Assembly: GCA_963930775.1 (NCBI GenBank) | Contig: OZ005689.1 | Location: 15,438,923 to 15,502,922, forward strand | Direction of reading: 5' to 3' | Length of the DNA stretch: 64,000 nt | Source: Cliona cf. orientalis | Taxonomy: Eukaryota; Porifera; Demospongiae; Clionaida; Clionaidae | Shown here: positions 1 through 12,021 of the stretch, piece by piece | How positions within the stretch are numbered: position 1 is the first letter of the stretch | How the letters are laid out: every line of letters begins with the position of its first letter | Made by a program: the position numbers and the translations under genes | Notes under the pieces: generated by a model | The model's database searches: none | Told to the model about the DNA's origin: nothing | Seen by the model: the letters and a program-made list of their open reading frames with translations, nothing else

Positions 1-936
1 GGAGGTGCAATGGCATGGAATGAACTTAGTGCTCCAGAGATTTTTTACTATAATAGGGGGAAGACCTGTTAAATAAATATTGCTGATGCTGAATTCAAGC
101 AATTGAATCATACATGGGCCTGCATGAGCCTAATATTCGGGAATATATAATTCTTTGATGAACAGGAAACTTCATGAAGAAGTGAAATAATGTGCTTTTC
201 AACTGCTCTGCACATGTGCATGGTCACAGATGAGCCTGCATGTGATTAATTATTTGAGGAAGTGCTGGAGCTGATAAACAAGGTATTATAGCAGCTAGCA
301 TGGTAACAGATACATAGACACACACACAAAATGACTACTAAGGGAATATTTAGCCCTGACCTACCTCAAACCAATTAATTAAAATCTAACGCAATACTAG
401 TGCAAAAGTTGTTTTCTTGGCCTAAAAGAGCACATTTTTTCCGTAAAATACATTACCATAATAAAAGCAAGTAAATAAATGTTAGAATGATATCAGAATA
501 AAAATTATGGTCAAAATGTACAGGTCAATAATTATAGAAGCTTCTCACTGTAGCTATGTTAATTTAGACTAGATTCCCATAAATCAACACTGGATGTTTA
601 TCACACCGTGGTGTGTTCTCATACATGTTAGCTTCTTGAATTTCATACCTTCATGTCATTGATTGAAGTGTCAAAATTGAAATAATATTATGTCAAGCAT
701 TTCATTGTATGTTTACTTGCATCACCTGTTGAAAAATCTGTCTATTTAAACAATTGCTTATTAGAGCTCAACTTCACTGCAAAATATTCTGAAGATCATG
801 AAGCTTACTGCTGCTCCTTTAGTGTTTATGGCAACTTTTGTTGCGTCCCTACCAACAAGTAAGATAGCTATTGTAAGCGTGCTTGCATTAAGCATGGAGA
901 GATTAAATACAACAGGTGATTGTAGTCCTCTCACTG
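1..936 (+). repeat. Duplicated promoter/leader block, copy 1
   Basis: The sequence from the window edge to about 936 recurs at 12022-12180 joined to 16858-17622, where a LINE interrupts it. It covers upstream DNA, a TATA-like box, the first exon of PNP paralogue A and the first bases of its intron. Over the last 260 bases before the start codon the two copies differ at only a few positions and short indels (about 95% alike by eye). The match stops abruptly inside intron 1, at the shared string GTAGTCCTCTCAC. The block probably begins before the window. Confidence 0.85.
743..750 (+). promoter_or_regulatory. TATA-like box upstream of PNP paralogue A
   Basis: TATTTAAA lies 48 bases before the start codon at 798 and is kept exactly in paralogue B (17434-17441). 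Its position fits a core promoter with a short 5' untranslated region. The conservation could simply reflect the young duplication of this whole block, so the function is inferred. Confidence 0.4.
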
Positions 937-3900
937 TTGCAGGATTATTAATTTTATAATATATTATTGTTTCTAAAGAAGCTTCCCCATAATAGAGTTA
1001 CATCCCAGTAGCTCACAAGATGAGGAACTAATGAATAAAATACATGGAAGCTAAACCTGCAATGTTGCTGACACTGTATCCTGTATCACTGCATGCCAGT
1101 AGCTACGGATAGTGATTGCATGCATGTAGTAAAATTAGCATTGATGAACCGTATAAAGGTAGACAACCGGGACATGGTCATTATTCTACCTCATGGTCTT
1201 CAAGGACACAATATACTTCAACAGTCACCTTCAGGAGCTGCATGCAAGGAAGACGATGTGCACTGCAGCTGGGTTGTTTTTGATGTCACTGTTTTTGTCA
1301 GCTCTCGCCAGTTTTAGTGGTCCTAATAGAGATATCGGCTACCTGCCTGCCCACCAAAGAAAACTACTCAAAAATTATCATTATCTGCAAAACTACCTAG
1401 ATGCTGAAGGTAGGTTTGTATATTTAATGTAGTTATTACCAGGGCCAATTGCAATGTGGATCATCTGTGCATCCCTCATGCAGTTTTACTTCCTTATAAG
1501 GTATATTATTTAGCTATTAGTTTCGAAAGAGCTAGCACAAGCATAGCTAATAATTATATCTATAGGATTAGTGGCAGCACTCTTCCTGCTATGTATTATG
1601 ATCTCTTCATAGCCGCAAGATCTGCCCTTTCAATGTCCTGTTTATAGCAGTGCATGTAGGTACATGATGGAAAATACATGACTGTACAAATCGGGTGTGC
1701 ACCACCCCCTAGCTATTTTACATATTCATGCTTGTTGTAGTTACAATTCTGTATACGTAGAAATGTTCACCGATTTTGCCACCTGCTATCATTGGCGAAA
1801 GTTTTATCACGCTATTTTTTGTCCTATTATTACAATGATGCGTATTAGTCCATATCTGGGAGCATAATATAGTATGAGCCGGCCATACAATAGTTAGATC
1901 AAGTAGGTATATTTTTTGTCAATTATTATTTCTATAATTCTTTGCAATGCCACAATAATTATACTTAAGATTTGAGGCCTAAAATATTATGAGCAAATGA
2001 TTATTCCATTGCTAAATACATTTTAGCTAGACCAAATAAAATTTACTGTAATTTGTGATAGCAGGTGATGAGACAGCTGCAGCATCTGATGAAGATGTTA
2101 ACAATGCTGAGATGCAGGATGATGACCTTATGGCAACTGTACAGGTCAATGATACCGGAGTAGAGGTACCATTTTATGGAAATGAAAAGAAAGCAGAGAT
2201 AATAAAGACTAAACGCCCTGGTCGTCCTCCAAAGCCAGGAACAATGTTGTACAAGCAATTAAAAGCCTTTATGCAGGAAGTGGTTGTGCTTCTTGTTACA
2301 ATCAACGAAAATGAGATTTGGTGTGGTCTAAATTACATGTATCCACCCGTCTCTTCTACTGGAAGTCAAATTCCACCTGGCAACAAAGTGAGACCAATAA
2401 ACTTCTACGACCAAAAGCTTAATTCCCTGTTGATCCTTGGTATATTTGGTGAGCACAAGACAGCCCTAATTCAAGCTAAGATGGGAGATGATGCTCGTGT
2501 AGAGATAGAGAATGCTTTGACACTTTTACCAAACGTACAGCTGGTAGCTGGAGTGGGAGTGGCCTACGGAAGAAAAGAAAAGACCCAGTTTGGTGATGTT
2601 CTTGTCGCTACAACAATCGATGGAATTGGCAACGTGAGGTGGGACAATGGAAAGCTGTACTTTTATCAAGGTGATAACCGGTTCACTCGAACGGAAGAAC
2701 GTGCTATACAGGTGTTCGGTCGACAGGTAGAGGATTTTGCTACCATTACAGGACTTAAGGTCACCAAACAAGGCCGTGCTCCTGAAATTCATCCCAAGTT
2801 GATTGTTAGTGCACCATGGCTTGTGAATGACTTGGATGTACTTAATAAAATAATTCAGAATGATCCAAGAGCTGTTGGTGGTGAGATGGAGGGACAGATA
2901 ATTGCAGGAATTCACAACGATTTTCTCGATCTCAATCCTCCACGAAAGATCGATGCCATCATTATCAAAGGAGTTGCCGACTATGCTGATGGAATGAAGC
3001 ACAAGGGATGGCAGATGACTGCTGGATTAGCAGCAGTTGGATACACTCGCTTTAAACTTAAGCAGATTAATGGACAAGTTTGTAAGTGCAATCGTAGCTA
3101 ATAATAATAATTATTATTAGGCTCGGTATCATATAGCAGCAAAGGTCCTCTAAATTAAATAATGATGCTTACTCAGTGATTACTGCAAAACATACAACTT
3201 TAACTGTTATTATCTATACTGCTTATTGCATGTGGTGGTAGCTAATAGGATAATAATGTTATTTTATTACTTTTGGAACTCACAGATAAACTTCCTGAGT
3301 CTACTTCCACACCCGGGAGTGAACGATTGCAGACACCTAACAAACCTGCTCAACAGGGTAATAAAGTATAAAAATATTAAACCATAAAATTAATGTTGAG
3401 TTAGCCCCCCCCCCCCCCCCCCCCCCCCCACTAATCTTGAAAACATGTTTAAAATACATTTCATGAGCAACAGAAATTTCACATTTTTGAAAATTAGAGT
3501 GGTTTGTTAAAGTAGGGTGTTTGATTTTTTTTTTTTTACTTTTTAGACAATTTTCCGCATTCAATTTAGGGTTAGGCCACTCTTGTTCTTGACCCTTCAA
3601 TTGTAATAAAATTAACCCTCGGCGCATACACCGCAACGTTACGGTACGTAGTCATTCTGTGTGTCTGTCTGTCTATCTATCTATCTGTTACCAAGCTAGC
3701 AGCTACGTACCTCGTTTGCGAGTCCAATTGCAAAGTGCGGTGTTATGTTTCTTATTGCATTCCAAATGCATGAATTGTATGGATTTCTCCAAAATGCTTT
3801 GTTCTTCAATTTGGTGGCATTTGCTGATTGTAAGCTTCTTGACGTTCCTGAGCTACAATAGCATGACCTACTCTTTGTCAGAATCAATCATACTGTGATC

Positions 3901-3963
3901 ATGACTGTAATAATAGCTGCAGGATCTGACTTAGCTAATGGTGAAATTGAAGAGGCGGTATGA
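798..3963 (+). CDS. PNP/UDP-phosphorylase-fold protein with secretory leader (paralogue A)
   Basis: Spliced model: exons 798-858, 2065-3081, 3286-3357 and 3923-3963, all with GT-AG borders and matching phases (396 residues). Exon 1 encodes MKLTAAPLVFMATFVASL, a typical signal-peptide core. Exon 2 starts with an acidic stretch, then a basic GRPPKPG run, then a whole nucleoside phosphorylase/nucleosidase domain: strand VVVLLVTINENE (about residue 93), LVAGVGVAYGRKEK, DVLVATTIDG, GGEMEG (about 292) and IIKGVADYAD (about 322). In the MTAN/PNP family GEMEG binds the ribose and the Asp of the last motif is catalytic; both are kept. The nearest relatives by motif are PNP domains of invertebrate and fungal immune proteins, some of which are reported ATP nucleosidases, so nucleoside cleavage is likely but the substrate is unknown. 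No NACHT, TIR or death domain is visible. An alternative donor at 916 is also in phase and would lengthen the leader exon. The C-terminal exons are short and unrecognised. Confidence 0.8.
3405..3429. repeat. Poly-C tract of 25 bases
   Basis: An uninterrupted run of C lies in intron 3 of paralogue A. Similar runs occur at about 9033, 9121, 46651, 49021 and 54907. The length is liable to sequencing error. Confidence 0.9.
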
Positions 3964-5000
3964 AGACTATAAGGCACTATCAACTGAGTAGCATATCTTG
4001 CTAATAAACTGTGGCTAACATTCAACAATAATGCAGAAACATTTATTAGTAATAATAATTAGAAGATAGGCCTAATATTGTACAAGTATAGCTAGCTAGT
4101 AGTTACATCATGCATAATGTACTGCACACAATTAGTACTGCTGCATACATTCTAATCAAATGCAACGTACTAATAATATAGTTACAAGAATGTCATAACG
4201 GCTGTAGACAATGATTTAATGTTGTGAGCAGCATCTCCATGCAATATTATCATTATAGACTATTATGAAAATTTAACCACATCCCAAGGAGCTGCATATG
4301 CATAGTGCTCAAGGTCATGGTGTAATAACATGGTAAAGGTCGTCAATATAGACTGTGCCGTGCACAGTGAACAAGCCACATCGTTATAAATCTACAATAA
4401 TATTATTAACAATCACTGCACGTCGCAGGCTGAGTGAACGGCGAAATTGATCGTGGCAGAGTAGTATGGACACATACAAGCAAGGCCCTCCTCTTTGTGG
4501 GCGGGGCTGGCTTGCGGGGATGCATCGATGACAATCTTGTTGGTGCATGGCTTTTATTGTCAGGGAGTCCGTGGCAATAGCCATTCTGTGGCGATTATCG
4601 ACACCAACAGTCGGTATTAATAGCCTCAGCCTTTACAGAATGGTCTCAAATTTTTGGCAAAGGTTATCATTGTCACATGACATTGTATATTATTGGACCA
4701 GAGTATGTAGACCAAAATATTACTGGGGAAATTCTTAAGCTTTAATAATACTTACTTAGTTTTGTGTCAATTTTATAATTAGATTAATATTGGGGGGGGG
4801 AGGTATAGCAAGTACTTTGCAATATAATTTTATGCAATCAATCGTTGGATTTGCATAATTCACATTATAATATTAAAACTCTAGATCTCACATAAAAAAT
4901 GTTGCTTTACAGTAATAATAATAATATTATTACCATAATGATTGTTTCACATGACAATATTATTTTGCATAACTTGCAATTTTTATGAAGCTGTTCTAAA
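3964..5000. other. Non-coding interval after paralogue A
   Basis: No exon, RNA gene or mobile-element end could be supported here. It contains AT-rich DNA with many AATAAT strings, possible poly-A signals for paralogue A just after its stop, and a GC-richer patch at 4430-4560 with no recognisable product. Confidence 0.5.
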
Positions 5001-5527
5001 TCAGTCACTGTCCTGCCATTCCTGCCTGCACATGGGACAGTGCTGCTGCATCTGCTGAGCAGCCAACCACTTCATGATAGCTACAGTGCATGTGGAAACA
5101 GTGCATTATAACGGCCAGTCACTGAGGGGGAGAAAAAAAAGAGGGGTATGGCTAATGGTAGGGGCCAGAGGAAAGTCACAATGGCGCATTGTTTATTAAG
5201 GGTAAATCAATTAGCTATTACGCTTTGTCTCTGATAATGAGAAAAGAAATTAAGGATCTTGTTGTACGTTTAAGCACACCAAATATTGCTGTATATCTTA
5301 TCTTTCCGTGACTCCTGCTAGCCTAGCTCAGAGAGACTGCATTCTAGGCATCGAGCATTTTGCCTGATCATGCACAGAGTGGACATACCCAGTGGATAGT
5401 CATCTCCAGTTAGCCTGCAGTCTGGACAGCATCCATCAAAAGGAACACAACATATCCCACACTCGCTATCGTTATTCAGCTACTTCCACACAGCCACAGC
5501 CGACCAGCTCTTGATCTTAACCTTCAT
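5001..5527 (-). pseudogene. APC11-like: Decayed copy of anaphase-promoting complex subunit 11 (RING protein)
   Basis: Reading the minus strand from 5527, the start MKVKIKSWSAVAVW matches the invariant N-terminus of APC11, the small RING-H2 subunit that recruits E2 enzymes to the APC/C. Then follow CGICCVPFDGCCPDC and TGDDYPL, and a donor at 5388 (exon 1 5527-5389). A second block at 5121-5001 gives HCFHMHC and then, in another frame, QQMQQHCPMCRQEW and a stop. The coding sequence is broken. A TAG at 5482-5480 replaces the codon for a conserved Trp, and at least two frame changes are needed across exon 2, one next to the extra AGCT after HCFHMHC. The intron is retained, so this is a duplicated gene and not a processed retrocopy. 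It lies 184 bases from the DENND4-like exon on the same strand. Confidence 0.85.
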
Positions 5528-5710
5528 CCCAGCACTGAAGGGGAGGTAGACACACACCAGCACTCAGCCAATACGTATGACAGTTGATCTATTGGAATGA
5601 ATGAATAATACTACTGCATGTGGATAATTTAATATAGTGAAAAATTGAAATCTTACAAAGGTAAGTACTATTATGGGGGGAGGGAGGGAGATAGAGAGAG
5701 CAGTACATTA

Positions 5711-6010
5711 TCAGTCCACTAACTTGTATCCCTGAGGCAGTTGTTCCACTTTACTGTGTATGAGAGAGATATCCGTAAGAGGCTCCGTCCCCTCACAGCC
5801 GCTGTGCCCCACGTGCACGGGGACCGGGTCCATTGCGACCCCCAGCTCCAGGTACCCCGCTGGGGGGAATGGCTCAAATCTGGTGGCATTGGATCCCCCC
5901 AGACCCACAACCACAAAATAGTCGGCTATTCTCTGCGGGCGATCATCCATGTTGCATATCAAGAAACCAAAAAGGCCACCTGCAGCTCTCAACATTTCTT
6001 GAGTGTTCAT
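5711..6010 (-). CDS. N-terminal exon of a DENND4/Crag-like protein, partial
   Basis: A 99-residue frame contains MDDRPQRIADYFVVVGL, a spacer, then EPLTDISLI and LPQGYKLVD. This order matches the extreme N-terminus of DENND4 proteins (Crag in flies), where a DYFVVAGL motif precedes the MABP domain; these are Rab10 exchange factors. The true start is probably the internal Met at about 5950, with the preceding 20 residues being read-through of leader DNA. The frame ends in TGA directly after KLVD. Either a donor (GTTAGT, about 5720) is used just before it or the gene is truncated. No further DENN exons are found downstream, where the decayed APC11 copy begins, so a gene fragment is more likely than a working gene. 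A 5'-truncated LINE lies about 270 bases upstream. Confidence 0.6.
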   Translation of the reverse strand: MNTQEMLRAAGGLFGFLICNMDDRPQRIADYFVVVGLGGSNATRFEPFPPAGYLELGVAMDPVPVHVGHSGCEGTEPLTDISLIHSKVEQLPQGYKLVD

Positions 6011-6278
6011 GATCAGACATAATTTGCAACATTGGAAAGCTCAGCTTCGTACCCAGGGACCTTTGAGGGAATGTATGAAAAACTGCGAATGAGGCTAGAA
6101 TCACACATGAATCAACATAGCTACACTGTATAGTCTTGTAGCCAGCCCCTCCTACGCAAAGAGAGAGAGAGTGTGTCTGGTTAATGAACTTACTTTCGTT
6201 TGTTCCACTGGAATGTACATTTATGTGATGTTACCTAACCGCAATGCGCTTCACGACGATAATAATAAGTGCACGTGC

Positions 6279-8414
6279 TTGCTATATTTTCTCGCTCAGG
6301 CGAGAATGGAAATGATGTTCCTGATCAGGAAGCTTTGATGTCTATCTGGGCAAGCCATTTTGAAGCGCAAGGAAAGTCGCGAGTCTCTTCAAACTGCTGC
6401 CTCAAGGAGGTGGTCCTGAAAGTGCGCGATATGGAATGTGCATCATATGAGGAAGGTGATGAAGTTCTGGACACCCAATTTGAAGTTGAAGAAGTGGAGC
6501 ACGCTCTGAAACGTTTAAAATCTAAGCGAGCAGGCGGCCCGGACAATCTTAGTCCTGAACATTTGAAGTTTGCTGGCCCCGCTTTTGTGAACTGGCTGTG
6601 TCAGGTCATCAATCGTATCTGTGAGCTAGAGCAAATACCATCATGCTTCAAGCAGGGTATTGTTATCCCAGCTTTTAAGGGAAAGGGACGTGACCCTCTG
6701 CTGATCAAAAGCTATCGGGGTATCACTTTTACTTCTGTGCTTGCCAAGATCTTTGAAATTCTTTTGCTAAATCGTCTTATTCCCCTGTTTGATGAAACAG
6801 GGATCCCACAAATCACTCAAACAGCGTACAGGAAGGGTGTAGCCTGTTCTGATTCCATCTTTGCTGGTCATGAAGTGATCTCAAAATTTACTCTAGAAGG
6901 AGACCTTGTCTACTCCTGTTTCTATGACCTAACGAGCGCTTTCGATACGGTGGAGTTCAGTGTCCTCCTTGAACAACTGTCTCATGCTGGAATCAAAGGA
7001 AAGTGCTGGAGAATAATCAAGGATTGGTACAAGGACCTCCTCACATATGTTCGGATTGGAAGTCAGCTTTCTAAGCCATTCCCCATAGAGAGAGGGATTA
7101 GACAGGGTTCAGTGCTGTCTCCTGTCCTTTTCAATCTGGTGATGGATCCACTGCTGAAGGAAATAAAGTCAAGAAAGCTCGGCCTCAGTGCTAACTGGCT
7201 CTACCTTGGTGCTTTTGCGCATGCTGATGATATCCGCACAGCATCAACCAATGCCACCGATGCTACAGATCAAGTAAAGACTGTAGACCGGTTTGCAGAG
7301 AAGAATGGCCTCCAACTCAGCCTGGAAAAGTGTGGCATTGTCATCACTGGGATAAGAGATCACCCAAGTATGAGCACCCTGGCGGGCCTCCCAGTTGAGA
7401 ACTCACTGAAATGTCTGGGGGTGTGATGGAGTTCTAGCGGCTCAAGTCACAAGAGCATAGAGGAACGCATCAGCAAAGCTCGTGGGGCCTTCTTTGCTCA
7501 TGGTCAGCTGGGCTCCTTCCATGGCCAACTGAATCCACTTTCATCTAGAAGCCTCATTGAATCCTGTGTAATGCCTGTCTTGATGTATGGTTCTGAGTTT
7601 TGGCACCTAAACACCACCTTGCTGTCTCGCCTGGAGTCTTTCCAAGCCGAGCTGGGGAAAAGAATCCTGCGATTGCCAAGAATTACTGCAACTAGCATCC
7701 CTTGATAACTCTGGACTGGCCATCTATGAGATGCCGCTGTCTCTGTGCAAAGCTGTGCTTCTTGTTTCGAGCCTGCTCTGGAGATTCAAATACTGATACA
7801 TTGAGGGAAGAGGTGTTCAAGACTCTAAGCTACTCTGATGTAGAGGCACTAGACCTTGTCAAGCAATGCCGTCTCCTTGAGCTTCCCTATTCCACAAACT
7901 TCACCAGCGAAGTATTGTCAAACTCAGCTGGATCTCTTAAGGGTCTGAAAAAGCGAATCATCGAAGAAGATCGCTCCTACCAACTGAAACAGGCTCTGAA
8001 TCATCCATCTCAGAAACTAGTCACTCGAGTTGCTATGGCTGTTGGCTGGCCGAAAATCTGGGACGAGGCACTGGATCGCGGTCCCATAGGTACTTTGGCC
8101 TCACTCTCCATCCTCAAGCTGCTATGTAAAACTGTGTTTGCCGACAGAAAATGTCCTGTGGAACTATGCAGTGAAACTATTCCATCTGACCACGCACTGA
8201 ACAATCACTTTTTAACCCAGCACACCGACCTCAACATGGATATTGACTCTCTATTTGACACTATTTGTTCATGTTCTGAAGAACGTTTTACTATTGGTTT
8301 AAAATTAAGTAAATTTGTGTAATTTTCTATCATAGTATAAGTAGTCTACACTGTATTGTGTATCCTGTTTGGGCAGTAAATATGAACTTTGACTTTGACT
8401 TTGACTTTGATGTA
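6279..8414 (+). mobile_element. 5'-truncated non-LTR retrotransposon (LINE)
   Basis: From about 6297 the frame encodes a reverse transcriptase: KSKRAGGPDNLSPEHLK, VIPAFKGKGR, KSYRGITFTSVLAKIFE, YDLTSAFDTVEF, RGIRQGSVLSPVLFNL and a changed active site AHADD in place of FADD. A TGA at about 7423 ends the first frame. The same frame then continues to about 7700, and after a frame change the C-terminal part runs on (7702-8322) with a CCHH-like zinc finger CPVELC...HALNNHFLTQH. The 3' end carries TTTGAC repeats. The endonuclease is missing, so this is a typical dead 5'-truncated copy. GCACGTGC flanks both ends (6271-6278 and 8415-8422) as a likely target-site duplication. The clade is not resolved. 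Confidence 0.85.
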
Positions 8415-8854
8415 GCACGTGCAGGTCAGGAGCCCAGGCCAGAACGCGCGCGAGAAAACTCACCCAGCTAGCTAATAGTAGTAGCTGTCAGAGTCTGAGA
8501 CATGCAGGCGTACTACCTTTGATTCCGTAGCCATACTTATCAGGCCAGGTGGAAAGGACCTTATAGGTGAGTACCTTAAATGTGTGTGTACGAGGGGATC
8601 CAAATGGGGTAGCAGTATATCTACCGAAATCAAGCCAACCTTTCATACCTGATTTAATATTCTATTTCAAGTCAGTATTCTCGAGGACCACATTAATTTT
8701 AAATAGCCTACCTTTCGTGGCCCACCATCGTAGACAGCATAAATGAAGCCTATTCAAACAATCAGTAAGAGAACCGGCCACGCCAGTCTAAATCCTTATA
8801 CTCGGCTATAAGTGTGTTGCTATTGAGTAAGTTTAGTAGCATGAATTTTAGCTT

Positions 8855-9490
8855 TGCGCACACTTGGACTCTGTGTTCAGCTACATGTAAGTTGAGCCCG
8901 TCATGTGTTTTTGTTGTGCGTGGACTTTGTCAGTCACGGCTGACAGTCTGTATTCAGCTAAATAGAGCCCCCCATATGTTTTTGATGTGCACGGACTTTG
9001 TCAGTCACGGCTGACAGTCTGTATTCAGCTAAATAGAGCCCCCCCCCCCCCCCATGTGTTTTTGCTGTGCGCGGACTTTGTCAGTCACGGCTGACAATCT
9101 GTATTCAGCTAAATAGAGCCCCCCCCCCCCCCCCATGTGTTTTTGCTGTGTGCGGACTTTGTCAGTCATGGCTGATAGTCTGTGTTCAGCTAAATAGAGC
9201 CCACCATTTGAATTTGCTGTGTGCGGACTTCGTCAGTCACAACTGACAGTCTATGTTCAGCTAAATAGAGCCCCCCATGTGTTTTGGCTGTGCGTGGACT
9301 TCGTCAGTCACGGCCGGCTGACAGTCTGTGTTCAGCTAAATAGAGCCCCCCATGTGTTTTGGCTGTGCGCGGACTTCGTCAGTTACGGCTGACAGTCTGT
9401 GTTCAGCTAAATAGAGCCCCTCATGTGTTTTGGCTGTGCGCGGACTTCGTCAGTCATGGCTGACAGTCCGTGTTCAGCTAAATAGAGCCT
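8855..9490. repeat. Minisatellite, about 70-80 bp unit, eight to nine copies
   Basis: A unit containing CAGCTAAATAGAGCC, a C run, ATGTGTTTT, GCTGTGCGCGGACTT and GTCAGTCACGGCTGACAG is repeated. The inner part GTCAGTCACGGCTGAC is a near-palindrome. Unit lengths vary mainly because of the C run (about 6 to 16 C). Open frames across it are artefacts of repetition. Confidence 0.9.
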
Positions 9491-9663
9491 GCCAAGTACG
9501 TATTTACTGTGTTATGTGTTTGCTGTGCTGCATTTGTCAGCGGTACAGGCACTATATATACATTTATCCACACCCATTCTCTTTCCGTGTGTGAAGGGGG
9601 CTGGATACAAGACTAGTATTGTTGCTGTATTATACTATGGGAGACTTACTGTGTGTATGCAGC

Positions 9664-10242
9664 TGCAGCTTGTCGAAAATACGATAGTTTTTGATGACAG
9701 TGGAAAGCAGATAGATGACATGGAGGAAAGTGAGTCTAAAGTGGAAGAAGATGCTAAGAGAAAGATCAGACAGCACCTTTTTATAGGGTAAGAGTGTTAG
9801 AATCACACTGCCAGTGCTACTCAAATATTTATTTCAACTTCAGGAATTTTATAATTGTCGATCAGTGATATTGAATAAAACAGAAAAGTGTTGGAACGAC
9901 TCATCATTGACTGAAGAGAGGCACCCAGGCCGTAATGATGACAGCTTGCTTGGTGAGCAGAATTGCATGTTTACAGTGTGTACTATTTTCAATCTCCTGC
10001 TTGCTAATAAAATGTTGTTGTGCCATATACATGTACATAATATTGACAATAGTATTATTCTGTCATGTGCATTTATGCAGATCTGAATGAATTTATATGC
10101 CGGCTAGATAAACATGCAATAGTTTAACCTAAAGAAGGTCCCGAGGAAAGGGGGGACTATGCCAAAGACGGTATGGAGAAATGGAGCACCATCCACAAGG
10201 AACCCACCTAAGGATGCTCTTGAGTGGACTACTGATGCAGGT
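9664..10242 (+). other. Possible short exons of an unrecognised gene
   Basis: Three short stretches have exon-like borders: about 9664-9788 (acceptor GTATGCAG, donor GTAAGAG; acidic, IDDMEESESKVEEDAK), 9844-9952 (acceptor after TTCAACTTCAG, donor GTGAGC; frame EFYNCRSVILNK) and about 10137-10242 (donor GTATGTGC after GATGCAG). The phases do not join cleanly between the first two, and no family is recognised. They could be decayed exons of another member of the PNP cluster or chance. Confidence 0.2.
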
Positions 10243-10259
10243 ATGTGCACCAAAATTAA

Positions 10260-12020
10260 TATAGTCATTAACCCTCAGTGCATGCGTGAGAGTTATGGTA
10301 GTCGTTTTATGCGAGTGTTGTGTGTGTATATATCTGTTACCACGCTACCTGCTACATACCTGGTCTATACATCGGAAACAAAGCTGCTGGCTTAGCTTAC
10401 AAATTTGCAACATGATTGCTATAGCAGGAGTACATGGCTATAGCTAGCTATTGCAACACGCCAGGGAATTTACACTATTCAGTGCTTTATTATCGTATAG
10501 TATATATAGTGGGCCTGAAATTTTATGGACTTGTGTAGTTTCCATTGGCAGACCACACTGAGTGTCATTATCAATGCTAATGATATATTTTATATAGGAC
10601 ATATACAAAGGTCAAGATCTATGTTGAACTGGCGTAGATTAGATTCTCTATGGACCATGGACACCTTATATTATTATCTACATTGTACAATAATATTGTT
10701 ATTATGGTGATATTGACCTTATATGGTTATGAATTAATTATATTGTTATTATTGGAATCTAATGGCTGTGAACTAGCAGTATTCAATAGTGCTTGTGGAG
10801 TGGTCAAAAAGACGGTGTGCAAAGGTGTACTAGCCTCAGAAGTGCACAAAGTAGTGTACAAGATGTGGCCAAAATGTGTGCAAATGTGCACAAGCTGTAC
10901 ACTCCAAGTATGACAACCTTGGTTACTCTCTTGGGAAATTGAGTTCATTTCCCAAGCAGTTTCCAAGTGGCACACAGGCAGTATTCAAATTTAACTTGTG
11001 CACCACTTGGATACGTACGTGCACAAGAGAGTTTCCAAGCTGCGCACGGCCTACTTTTGTGCTGTGATAGTTGATATATTCACAGAGGCAGAAAAAGTGA
11101 CCTAGTATATCACTACCATTCTGTTTAATGTTATGTTAAATGTTATGTTCAAGCTTATGCTACTAGCTGTAGGCTGCACGTGTTGAAAATAGTGGAACCA
11201 ATAGTTAGATTTGCAGAGTGATTCAGTAGCTAGCTAATGGCTATATGTATCTATAGCTACAGTTTGTTGAAACTGTACGAGTACCTAGCACAGCAAAAGG
11301 AATTAATAATATTAGCTATAATAACAATAACGATTACTGTGGCTCTCCAAAAACAGGGGGGGGGGGGGGCACGTGCCCCTTGTGCCCCTATGCTGGATCT
11401 ATATAGCAGCTGCTGCTAGCTAGCAGTAGCTAGCAAGTGACACTAAACTATTGGCACGGTGATAGTGTAGCACGCATGATTTAGACCTGAATTTTCGTGA
11501 TCTGAGTGTATATAGCAACAGCCAGGAAACAACGCTGTTCAGGACAAAACTAAGGATCACATGCAGCATGTGTGGTCAAATAATATTAGCTATATAGAAA
11601 ATTTGCTGCTATAACTCCCCCAATTACTCGCTGCTACTCTAGCAATTAACTATATTATACAGTTGTGAGGTAGATCTAGCTTTATAAGGTAACAATCAGT
11701 AGCGGATCCAGGGGGGGTAAGGGGGGGTGCAAGTGTACCCCCCTTTGGGCTGCATCTAACACTAAGAAGTACTGATGATAAACTAAATGGAACCCCCCTT
11801 TCTGGCTATAGATCTAAGAAAATTGCTGCTATGGCTCACCTTAGAATGCTCAGAAGAAAATTCGTTCGAAAACGGATCGATTGGACTGGTAGGGCTGGTA
11901 GTTTGTCTCAAAAACGATCGAAATGGGCGTGGTTTTGCCCCAAAGTGGGCGTGGCTTCTAAAATTTTGCGCGCACGCATGTAGCAAGTTGATTTCCACAG
12001 TAGTCGAGCTTATGTACACA
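10260..12020. other. Non-coding interval with repeat fragments
   Basis: No gene is supported. It includes a degenerate GTGCACAA-rich stretch (10800-11060), a G13 run at about 11357, one end of a CAGTAGCGGATCCAGG-type MITE at 11697 with no matching far end, and at 11860-12000 a dispersed repeat (GGGCGTGGCTTCTAAAATTT). The last recurs in reverse at 24565-24640 and in part at 49220-49290. Confidence 0.5.
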
Positions 12021-12021
12021 C

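Noticed and set aside
2526-3002. 158-codon minus-strand frame
   Set aside because: Antisense to the PNP exon of paralogue A, no family, and the plus frame has full domain support.
798-3963. NLR-type immune receptor
   Set aside because: The PNP domain fits, but no NACHT, NB-ARC, LRR, TIR or death domain is found in either paralogue or nearby.
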